From Maridesulfovibrio ferrireducens (GTDB lineage: Bacteria; Desulfobacterota; Desulfovibrionia; Desulfovibrionales; Desulfovibrionaceae), in the NCBI RefSeq assembly GCF_900101105.1, contig NZ_FNGA01000007.1, positions 1 to 64,000 on the forward strand: 64,000 nt of DNA. Direction: 5' to 3'. The position numbers and the translations under genes are program-made. This document shows positions 57,128 through 64,000 of this stretch, one piece after another (position 1 is the stretch's first letter; each line of letters starts with the position of its first letter). The notes below the pieces were generated by a model, which did no database searches, was not told the DNA's origin, and worked only from the letters and a program-made list of their open reading frames with translations.

Positions 57128-58395
57128 AAATTTTAGCTCTGGTTGATTGCAACAATTTCTATGTTTCATGTGAACGAGTTTTTATCCCGTCATTGCAGAA
57201 CACTCCGACCGTAGTTTTATCAAACAATGACGGCTGTGTTATCGCACGTTCACAAGAAGCAAAAACTATTGGAGTTCCTATGGGAGCGCCTGCATTCAAA
57301 TATAAAACTTTTTTTGAAAAACACGGAGTACGCGTATTCTCATCAAACTACGCACTCTATGGAGATATGTCGCAACGAGTTGTTAACACTCTTTCAACCT
57401 TTGCATCCTCAATGGAAGTCTATTCTATAGATGAATCGTTTCTGGAGTTTTCCGGGGAGGATTTAAAAAATCTAAATGAAATAGGACAAAAAATAAGACA
57501 AAAAGTCTTAAAGTGGACAGGAATCCCCGTATCAGTAGGTTTCGGAATTACAAAAACCCTTGCTAAGGCTGCCAATAAATTTGCTAAAAAAGAAAAATGG
57601 ACAAACGGTGTATTCGAACTTTGCGACACGCATAAAAACGAAGATTTTCTAAAGCAGATTCCAGTGAATGACATTTGGGGGATCGGCAGAAAAAACGGTA
57701 AAAAATTATCAGATCGTAACATTACAAATGCGTATCTTTTTAAAGAACTGCCCGACTTATGGATTAAAAAAAATCTGACAGTTACGGGACTGCAGACAGC
57801 AATGGAATTGCGCGGTATCCCCTGTTTCACTTTAGATAAATCTCAGCCCACAAAGAAAACCATTGTTACCTCCAGATCTTTCGGAAAACCCGTTTTAAGT
57901 TTGCCTGAGCTGGAAGAATCCGTTGCATCTTACGTGACCAGAGCTGCTGAAAAATTAAGAAAACAGCAATCTCTTGCCGGAGGAATAATGGTTTTTATTG
58001 AAACCAATCCACACAATACCCTTCCGCAATACTCAAATTCCGCAACAATAAAATTTCAAATAGCAACGGACTACACCCCTGAACTTATTTCAGCCGCTAT
58101 CAAAAGCCTTAGATCAATTTACAAGACCGGATACCGATTTAAAAAAACAGGAGTAGTTCTGTTGGATATCATTAATAAAAGTAATCGGCAGGCAAATCTT
58201 TTAGAGCTTACAAATAATATCAGAAACGAAAAGCAAAATAATCTAATGAAAATTCTGGATGCTGCAAACACCAGATTCGGCAAAGGAACTTTGAACTATG
58301 CTTCAGAAGGAATTAATCAATCTTGGCAGATGAGCAGAAATTTTAAATCTCCAGATTATACTACATGCTGGACGGAACTTCCTGAAATAAAATAA
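57124..58395 (+). CDS. umuC: UmuC, catalytic subunit of DNA polymerase V
   Basis: A 423-residue Y-family polymerase that copies damaged templates. Active-site acidic residues are in [12 protein letters not shown] and [10 protein letters not shown], and the [17 protein letters not shown] helix-hairpin-helix region follows. Length is normal and intact. It forms an operon with umuD, translationally coupled. Confidence 0.95.
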   Translation: MKILALVDCNNFYVSCERVFIPSLQNTPTVVLSNNDGCVIARSQEAKTIGVPMGAPAFKYKTFFEKHGVRVFSSNYALYGDMSQRVVNTLSTFASSMEVYSIDESFLEFSGEDLKNLNEIGQKIRQKVLKWTGIPVSVGFGITKTLAKAANKFAKKEKWTNGVFELCDTHKNEDFLKQIPVNDIWGIGRKNGKKLSDRNITNAYLFKELPDLWIKKNLTVTGLQTAMELRGIPCFTLDKSQPTKKTIVTSRSFGKPVLSLPELEESVASYVTRAAEKLRKQQSLAGGIMVFIETNPHNTLPQYSNSATIKFQIATDYTPELISAAIKSLRSIYKTGYRFKKTGVVLLDIINKSNRQANLLELTNNIRNEKQNNLMKILDAANTRFGKGTLNYASEGINQSWQMSRNFKSPDYTTCWTELPEIK

Positions 58396-58569
58396 TATAT
58401 TCCAACCTTACAGCATGCTTCTTACCAATTCAGAGATCAACAGAACATTACTTTTGCACTGCTCCCCATATATGCTAAAACTTGCTCATTCCAAAAGATT
58501 AGGGCATGAACAAAAAAGAAGTGAAAAGCTACTGAAACCATTTTTCGTAAAAAAGGAATAATCCTATAT

Positions 58570-59169
58570 ATGATGAATAATTCATCTGCCCGGCTAATAA
58601 AAACCGTCAAACTTATGGGCGCCCCCCTGATTCTTGCCATCCTTCTCACAGGATGCGGAACAAAAGAGGAGGCTGCCGGCCTTCATCAGACAGGAACTGT
58701 CGCGTTCATGCTTAACTGCGACGAATCCGCAGCGACCTATTTTAAGAAGGCTCTTGATGCCAACCCCGAATTCGGTCCCAGCTACATAATGCTCGGAGAC
58801 TGTTACCTTCGTGAAGGTAAAAATCAGGAAGCAGTCGATATCATCCTCAAAGGATTCGAAATGAATCTTGATGAAGGTCAAGAAAGACTTGCACACAGAA
58901 AACTGGCCCGCGCCTATAAAGAGCTCGGTCAGCCTGAAAAAGCTCTTGAGCACATTACTATCTATACTAGAATGTCAGTGTATCAAGAAAAGTTTAGTCC
59001 TCAAAAACTAAATGATACTGAAAGATTTGTAGCAGAATTACCTCTTCCGGAAGGACATGAAGTTGTTTCTGTTTCCAAAATAATGGAAGACACCATTAAA
59101 GCCAGAGAAAGTTCTAAAACTGCAAAAGATAATGAATCAAGCCTATTAGATATGTTCGACATTATGTAA
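58570..59169 (+). CDS. TPR lipoprotein
   Basis: A 199-residue lipoprotein with lipobox LLTGC and two or three tetratricopeptide repeats (AATYFKKALDANPEFGPSYIMLGDCYLREGK and following). The C-terminal 50 residues are charged and probably disordered. A second ATG directly follows the first. It precedes the acetyl-CoA carboxylase genes but has its own strong terminator. Probably a small envelope scaffold. Confidence 0.82.
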   Translation: MMNNSSARLIKTVKLMGAPLILAILLTGCGTKEEAAGLHQTGTVAFMLNCDESAATYFKKALDANPEFGPSYIMLGDCYLREGKNQEAVDIILKGFEMNLDEGQERLAHRKLARAYKELGQPEKALEHITIYTRMSVYQEKFSPQKLNDTERFVAELPLPEGHEVVSVSKIMEDTIKARESSKTAKDNESSLLDMFDIM

Positions 59170-59189
59170 GATTATTATTAACACCTTAA

Positions 59190-59227
59190 AATCCCGCACC
59201 CTTTAAAAGAGTGCGGGATTTTTTTTT
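59190..59227 (+). terminator. Strong Rho-independent terminator
   Basis: AATCCCGCAC (59190-59199) pairs with GTGCGGGATT (59211-59220), followed by seven T. It ends the TPR lipoprotein gene. Confidence 0.92.
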
Positions 59228-59380
59228 GAAAAAACACCCCTTGCGAAGATTTTTACAAATTTGACGACAGGCTGTCTTTGTTTTATCAGATCAACCTATA
59301 GTAGTTTAATATGGCAACCTTGCTTAAAACAATAACAGACTGCAAAACTGATAGAATTTAGAAAATCAAGCATCTTTATT

Positions 59381-59398
59381 GTTATCCAACTGGATAAC
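59381..59398. promoter_or_regulatory. 18-bp palindrome upstream of the acetyl-CoA carboxylase genes
   Basis: GTTATCCAACTGGATAAC has perfect 8-base arms around a 2-base centre, the shape of a dimeric repressor site, 185 bases before the biotin carboxylase start. The rest of 59228-59582 shows no gene. A related ACTGGATAACC lies at 801-811. A lipid-responsive regulator is a reasonable guess. Confidence 0.45.
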
Positions 59399-59582
59399 GA
59401 GCTATAATTACTTGTATTTTTTGTAAATCTTAACCTAAATAAAATTATACCTTCGTAAGCGTTAGTTTCATTTAACTTGACAGGTTCACCATTTGGCTTA
59501 AAAAGATTGCGTATTTTTAAAAAAAAATAGGTTTATTCACCTTAATATATCGAACAAACTCGCAAGACTCAGGAGAGTCGCT

Positions 59583-61001
59583 TTGAAATCTCAAAAAGAT
59601 AAAATATTAATTGCAAACAGAGGCGAGATTGCCGTGCGTATCATGCAGGCATGTAAAGATCTCGATCTCGATTTTGTCAGTGTATACACGACTGAGGATA
59701 AAGATTCTGGACATGTCACTCTTGCAAGAGAGCTCGGCGGGGAAGAATCACTTTACAAAATCAGATCCTACAACGATGCCGGTGATATTCTTTCTGTTGC
59801 GGATGAAACGCTTTGTACAGCGGTTCACCCGGGTTACGGTTTTTTCTCTGAAAACTACCGTTTTGCCCGCAGAGTAACAGAAAGAGACAGGCCAATGATT
59901 TTCATCGGCCCTTCATGGCGGGTTATTCGTGATCTTGGTGACAAGATTAACACCAAACGTTTAGCCAGAAAACTTGATGTACCTACAATTCCCGGTTCTG
60001 ACCGGGCCATTTACGATGAACTAGAAGCAGAAGAAATTGCTTCTAATTTATTTGAATTCCAAAACGAACAAGGTGTTAAAAGCCCTGTAGTTCTTGTTAA
60101 AGCGTCAGCAGGCGGCGGTGGAATGGGAATCGATGAAGTCTACAGCATCGAAGAATTCCGCCAAGTTTACCGTCAAATCAGAAACTACTCACTGCGTACC
60201 TTTAATGATGAAGGTGTTCTTATTGAACAGCGCATATTCAACTTCAACCACCTTGAAGTACAGATTGTTTCTGAAAAATCCGGTAAACATCACGTCCACT
60301 TCGGCACCAGAAACTGTTCGGTGCAAAGCCCCGGCAGACAGAAAAGAATCGAAGTAGCTCCAGGATTCTTCCCGGAAGGCATGACCTATTCCTTTGACGC
60401 TCAAAAAGTTATTGAAGATATTGTTGCCCATTCATTAAGTATGGCTCACGAAATCAACTATGACAGCGTAGGCACATGGGAATGGATTGTAACTCCAAAG
60501 GGAGACCCTTTCCTTATGGAAGTAAATACTCGTATTCAGGTTGAAAATGGTGTTTCAGCTGAGATTTCAAGTATTAACGGTGACTCTAATGTGAATTTGA
60601 TCAAAGAACAGATCAGACTCGCACTTGGAGAAGAACTCGGCTACACACAAGACGACATAACACTTAACGGTGTCGGGATTGAATATAGAATTATCGCAGA
60701 AGACACCGATGACAAGTTCTCTCCTTGGGCTGGAGAAATTGAAGAACTTCATTGGAAAGAACATCCGTGGCTCAAAATGCACACTCATATTCCTAAAGAA
60801 CTGCCCTATCAGATCCCTACCGAATTTGACCCGAATCTGGCTCTAGCCATTATTTGGGGAAAAGACCTGAACGAAGCCAAAAAACGCGGACACGAATTCC
60901 TTAATGAATTCGTACTGACAGGAAAGGACAGAAAGAACATTTCACTTAAGTCCAACCTGAAGTTTCTGGCCAAGAAAACAAACAATCTACTGGAATTCTA
61001 A
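59583..61001 (+). CDS. accC: Biotin carboxylase subunit of acetyl-CoA carboxylase (divergent)
   Basis: A 472-residue ATP-grasp biotin carboxylase that carboxylates biotin on its carrier protein. The start is TTG 59583 with AGGAG 8 bases before. ANRGEIAVRI, the ATP loop KASAGGGGMG and EVNTRIQVEN are present. Several usual residues differ: the EHPVTE end reads ENGVSAE, and QRRHQK reads QSPGRQK. The base Glu and key Arg stay. It has no biotinyl domain, so the carrier protein is encoded elsewhere. It is followed 9 bases later by the carboxyltransferase, with which it would make malonyl-CoA for fatty acids. A propionyl-CoA or pyruvate carboxylase role is possible. Confidence 0.88.
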   Translation: MKSQKDKILIANRGEIAVRIMQACKDLDLDFVSVYTTEDKDSGHVTLARELGGEESLYKIRSYNDAGDILSVADETLCTAVHPGYGFFSENYRFARRVTERDRPMIFIGPSWRVIRDLGDKINTKRLARKLDVPTIPGSDRAIYDELEAEEIASNLFEFQNEQGVKSPVVLVKASAGGGGMGIDEVYSIEEFRQVYRQIRNYSLRTFNDEGVLIEQRIFNFNHLEVQIVSEKSGKHHVHFGTRNCSVQSPGRQKRIEVAPGFFPEGMTYSFDAQKVIEDIVAHSLSMAHEINYDSVGTWEWIVTPKGDPFLMEVNTRIQVENGVSAEISSINGDSNVNLIKEQIRLALGEELGYTQDDITLNGVGIEYRIIAEDTDDKFSPWAGEIEELHWKEHPWLKMHTHIPKELPYQIPTEFDPNLALAIIWGKDLNEAKKRGHEFLNEFVLTGKDRKNISLKSNLKFLAKKTNNLLEF

Positions 61002-61010
61002 TTATACATT

Positions 61011-63269
61011 ATGGATATAGAAAAAAAACTGGATGGATTAATCAAGCGGGTCCAGTATGCGCGCGACATCCTCGGAGACACCGAGGATAGACGCCTTACT
61101 GCTTTTGCCCAAAAGCTTGACACCTTCCTAGATCGAAATATTAATCTGACTCAGGAAGAACTGTGGGATAAACTTAACACCGTAGCTGAAAGCCTCGCTG
61201 TTCTGGAAAAGGATATTGATAATACCCTTACTCCCATGGATAAAGTCCGTATTGTTCGTCATTCCGAAAGAATCTGTCTTAAAGATATTCTTGAAAATGT
61301 TTATGACAACTACACTGTTGTCGGCGGCAAGGATGACATGAGCATCGACCCCGGTATGGTTATTGCGCGAGCCTACATCTCTAGAAGAATTGGCAAAAAA
61401 GTGCATAATCAGCCCGTCATGGTAGTCGGACAGGAAAAAGGACACGGACAGGAATTCCGTAACGGTGGCTGTATCAAACCTTGGGGAAATGCTAACGCAC
61501 TTCGCTATATGAAAGTCGCTGCCCGCGAAAATATTCCCATCCATACCTATGTATTTACTCCCGGTTCATTCCCGATTGAAGACTACCCGGGTGCTGCTCA
61601 GCAAATTGCTGAAAACATCTATGAAATGTGCGGATTGGATGTTCCGATCATCTCCGTTATTTCAGAGGGTGGATCAGGCGGCGCAGAAGCCATTGCTATG
61701 GCAGATAAACGCCTAATGCTTTCCCACGGTTATTACTCGGTTATATCCCCTGAGGGTGCGGCTGCAATCGAAGGAAGGCTTCGCGGTGGACAACGTGCCC
61801 CGACTGAGTTGATCGAGTCTTGCGCCAAAAATCAGCGCATTACTGCGAAAGACAACCTCGGATTCGGTTACATCGACGGTATTATCAAGGAACCCGCATT
61901 AGGTTCCCGCCCTGAACATTTTGAATTTTATAAAACTATCAGAGCTGAAGTTATCAGAGCCACTGATGAAGTAGTTTTAAGCGTGAAAGGCCTCAGTCCG
62001 TTTCGTGGCGTAGCAATTAAAAGCCGTAATAAAAAAGAACTGACGGATGAATCTGTATTTGTACGCTGGTCTATCAACAGCAATGAAAAAGACCGCTTGC
62101 TGTGGAAGAGATATAAAAAATACCGTCGCATGGCTCAAGATGCCTACGAAGATAAAAGAACTCTGGTAGAAAAAATCAATTCTGCGAAAGTGGATGCTAT
62201 GGCTGCTGCTTATTCCACTATCCGCTATGATTTAATAAGAAAATACCAATCCAAACTTCAAAGATTTGTTGAAGAAACTAAAGACGAACTTCATGTCATA
62301 ACTAATAAAGTTGACCAATTGAAACAACGAGTTATAGGCAAAGTCGGATTTTCCACCAAGGAAAGCTCCGAAGTCGAATTTGCTTTGACAAAACTTTCTG
62401 CACAGAAAGATGACGATATTCCACCAGCAGATTATAGACATTTTGTCAGCCCCAGAGCTTCAGAAGACAGGGAAATAACCTGCCCTAATGCTGAAAAAGA
62501 CGGCTGCCTTGAAATATGGTCACGTGATCTGTTTGACGAATTCGGCGGGGTCTGTCCTACTTGCGGCCATCACTTCCCTATGGAATACCGTTGGTATCTT
62601 GCCAATGTATTTGACTGGGGAACTGTGCGCGAATTCAATAAATCAATTTGTGCATCCAACCCGACCAACTTTCCTAACTATCAGAACAGGCTGGACGCGG
62701 CGAAAGAAAAAACCGGACTACAGAGTGGTTGTATTACTTTTGAAGGTCATATTAAACACACCAAAGTCACCTGCGCTACACTTGTCGCCCCTTTTAGAGG
62801 TGGATCAGTCGGCGCTGCGGAAGGTGAAAAGTTTATTCGCGCCCTCGAACTTGCCGGTAAAAAAAGATATCCATTTCTGGCCTATGTTCACGGAACTGCC
62901 GGAATCAGGATTCAGGAAGGAACAAACGGACTGATCCAAATGCCGCGCTGTACTCTCGCAGTACGCCGTTACATTGAATCAGGCGGACTCTATATCGTTT
63001 TATATGATACAAACTCATACGCAGGACCTGTAGCCAGTTTCCTAGGCTGTTCACCATATCAGTATGCAGTTCGTTCATCCCGTCTCGGTTTTGCAGGTCC
63101 CGGAGTTATTAAAGAAACTACAGGGCTCGACATTCCACCGGATTACCATTCCGCTTACAACGCTCTCTCCCGTGGTCATATTCAAGACATCTGGGACCGC
63201 AGAGACATCCGCAGAAATCTGCATCAGGCTTTTCTTACCGTTGGTGGAAGAAACCTGTATTACAGATAA
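61011..63269 (+). CDS. accA-accD: Fused acetyl-CoA carboxylase carboxyltransferase, AccA-AccD order
   Basis: A 752-residue fusion. Residues 1 to about 400 match AccA (alpha), including EGGSGGAEAIAMADKRLM and SPEGAAAI. From about 490 comes AccD (beta), opening with a zinc ribbon of four cysteines (CPNAEKDGC, then CPTCGH) and carrying the VAPFRGGSVGAAEGEK region. In most bacteria these are two proteins; here they are one chain with alpha first. The first zinc pair is spaced by seven residues instead of two. Together with the preceding biotin carboxylase it makes malonyl-CoA, still needing a biotin carrier from elsewhere. Confidence 0.92.
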   Translation: MDIEKKLDGLIKRVQYARDILGDTEDRRLTAFAQKLDTFLDRNINLTQEELWDKLNTVAESLAVLEKDIDNTLTPMDKVRIVRHSERICLKDILENVYDNYTVVGGKDDMSIDPGMVIARAYISRRIGKKVHNQPVMVVGQEKGHGQEFRNGGCIKPWGNANALRYMKVAARENIPIHTYVFTPGSFPIEDYPGAAQQIAENIYEMCGLDVPIISVISEGGSGGAEAIAMADKRLMLSHGYYSVISPEGAAAIEGRLRGGQRAPTELIESCAKNQRITAKDNLGFGYIDGIIKEPALGSRPEHFEFYKTIRAEVIRATDEVVLSVKGLSPFRGVAIKSRNKKELTDESVFVRWSINSNEKDRLLWKRYKKYRRMAQDAYEDKRTLVEKINSAKVDAMAAAYSTIRYDLIRKYQSKLQRFVEETKDELHVITNKVDQLKQRVIGKVGFSTKESSEVEFALTKLSAQKDDDIPPADYRHFVSPRASEDREITCPNAEKDGCLEIWSRDLFDEFGGVCPTCGHHFPMEYRWYLANVFDWGTVREFNKSICASNPTNFPNYQNRLDAAKEKTGLQSGCITFEGHIKHTKVTCATLVAPFRGGSVGAAEGEKFIRALELAGKKRYPFLAYVHGTAGIRIQEGTNGLIQMPRCTLAVRRYIESGGLYIVLYDTNSYAGPVASFLGCSPYQYAVRSSRLGFAGPGVIKETTGLDIPPDYHSAYNALSRGHIQDIWDRRDIRRNLHQAFLTVGGRNLYYR

Positions 63270-63290
63270 TAAGCATCCCCGAACAAAATC

Positions 63291-63330
63291 AAAAAGCCTC
63301 TTTCTGCTTAGCAGAAAGAGGCTTTTTTTT
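63291..63330 (+). terminator. Strong Rho-independent terminator
   Basis: AAGCCTCTTTCTGC (63294-63307) pairs with GCAGAAAGAGGCTT (63311-63324), followed by T to 63330. It ends the acetyl-CoA carboxylase operon and lies before the convergent zinc-ribbon gene. Confidence 0.93.
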
Positions 63331-63350
63331 ATTATTTTTAAAGTGATCGA

Positions 63351-63593
63351 CTAGAAAAAATCAGGATCGATTGCAGCATGCCCATTTGCGAGCATAGTTT
63401 TGTAAAACCTGACTAGTTTTTCATCGACCGGAACAATTGGAAAGTTCTTACGGCACGAATCACACTGAACCATAACAGGCCGTGTAGGAGCAACAAAGGG
63501 AACAGATCTTTCACAAAAAGGACAGGGATATAGAAAAATTATTTCCATCCCGCTTGGGCGGACAGGAGATAACGGTTTTCCAGATTCAGACAT
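63351..63593 (-). CDS. Small zinc-ribbon protein
   Basis: An 80-residue protein with two CxxC pairs (CPFC and CDSC), the layout of a zinc ribbon. The remainder is hydrophilic without other motifs. Its start is 2 bases after the stop of the phosphoglycerate mutase gene, so the two share an operon. Function unknown; nucleic-acid or protein binding is typical of such ribbons. Confidence 0.75.
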   Translation of the reverse strand: MSESGKPLSPVRPSGMEIIFLYPCPFCERSVPFVAPTRPVMVQCDSCRKNFPIVPVDEKLVRFYKTMLANGHAAIDPDFF

Positions 63594-63595
63594 TT

Positions 63596-64000
63596 TTAAC
63601 TCTCAATAAGATTTTTACCGGTCATTTCCTTTGGAACAGGAATGCCCATTAAATTCAGAATGGTAGGAGCTATATCACACAATGCTCCGGAAGAAGGAGT
63701 TCGCCCTTTAAAGACGTCACCTATGAAAATTAAAGGAACTTCATTCAAACTGTGGGCTGTCTGAGGTCCGCCGTCAGCGTCAATCATCTCTTCCGCATTA
63801 CCATGATCAGCAGTCAGAAAAACCTGCCCGCCAAGCTTTGTAACGGCTTCAATAATTTTAGCTACGCAGGCATCAACAGTTTCACAGGCTAAAATAGCCG
63901 CAGGGATTATTCCAGAATGTCCAACCATGTCCAGATTGGCAAGGTTGCAGATACACAAAGAATAATCCGGCAGAACGTTAATAAGTTTTTCAGTAACTTC
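63596..64000 (-). CDS. gpmI: Phosphoglycerate mutase, cofactor-independent (C-terminal part)
   Basis: The last 134 residues of a 2,3-bisphosphoglycerate-independent mutase, which interconverts 3- and 2-phosphoglycerate; the gene enters from the right edge and the frame is open across it. NLANLDMVGHSG and TADHGNAEEM carry the manganese-binding residues of the alkaline-phosphatase-like core. The stop at 63596 is intact. It is followed by a zinc-ribbon gene. Confidence 0.93.
   Translation of the reverse strand, partial: EVTEKLINVLPDYSLCICNLANLDMVGHSGIIPAAILACETVDACVAKIIEAVTKLGGQVFLTADHGNAEEMIDADGGPQTAHSLNEVPLIFIGDVFKGRTPSSGALCDIAPTILNLMGIPVPKEMTGKNLIES

Noticed and set aside
1-64000. CRISPR array, insertion sequence, prophage, tRNA or rRNA
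   Set aside because: No regularly spaced repeats, transposase or integrase motifs, tRNA cloverleaf or rRNA sequence were seen.

Overview
The window reads as chromosome from a Desulfovibrio-type sulfate reducer (Desulfobacterota, most like the marine Desulfovibrio/Maridesulfovibrio group). The main reasons are an Rnf operon headed by a multihaem cytochrome c and ending in apbE, a fused AccA-AccD carboxyltransferase, many periplasmic solute-binding sensor proteins and moderate G+C. This placement is inferred from gene content; no rRNA or tRNA gene was found.

Layout. 1-560: start of a long acidic protein that runs off the left edge. 1256-4338: an AT-rich two-gene module, a HerA-type ATPase with a restriction-nuclease-fold partner, which resembles HerA-linked anti-phage systems. 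4810-9888: exported enzymes and lipoproteins (phosphatidylserine decarboxylase-like, proline-iminopeptidase-like, a large TPR lipoprotein and a small lipoprotein convergent with it). 10209-13436: a receptor with three tandem substrate-binding domains and a class III cyclase domain. 13609-17953: a G+C-richer block (MFS transporter, formyltransferase-like enzyme, ankyrin protein), probably acquired. 18003-22702: cytosine deaminase, a fliD remnant, small lipoproteins, an exported nitrilase-family enzyme and an acetyltransferase. 22804-28939: a methyltransferase divergent from a five-gene nickel/peptide ABC importer.

28950-36907 holds the Rnf operon, transcribed leftward as cytochrome c - rnfC - rnfD - rnfG - rnfE - rnfA - rnfB - apbE. 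Several parts look rebuilt. RnfC lacks the glycine-rich NADH/FMN loop. RnfD lacks the Thr that normally carries covalent FMN. RnfB is fused to a GltD-like flavoprotein whose pyridine-nucleotide motifs are altered. I infer a ferredoxin-to-cytochrome (or quinone) Rnf rather than a ferredoxin:NAD one. Just past apbE lies a hairpin-rich stretch ending in a terminator, a candidate 3'-UTR small RNA.

37535-48958, all leftward: a hybrid histidine kinase with a FIST sensor, a membrane phosphodiesterase with L-serine dehydratase, arsenic genes (arsC, acr3) with an SMR pump, and a kinase-like/universal-stress/binding-protein operon. 49178-54259: rsgA, a sugar-epimerase-like protein, a periplasmic-sensor histidine kinase and a TetR regulator. 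55030-59169: universal stress protein, DHH phosphoesterase, umuDC and a TPR lipoprotein. 59583-63269: biotin carboxylase and fused carboxyltransferase of acetyl-CoA carboxylase behind an 18-bp palindrome. The right edge holds a zinc-ribbon protein and the 3' end of gpmI.
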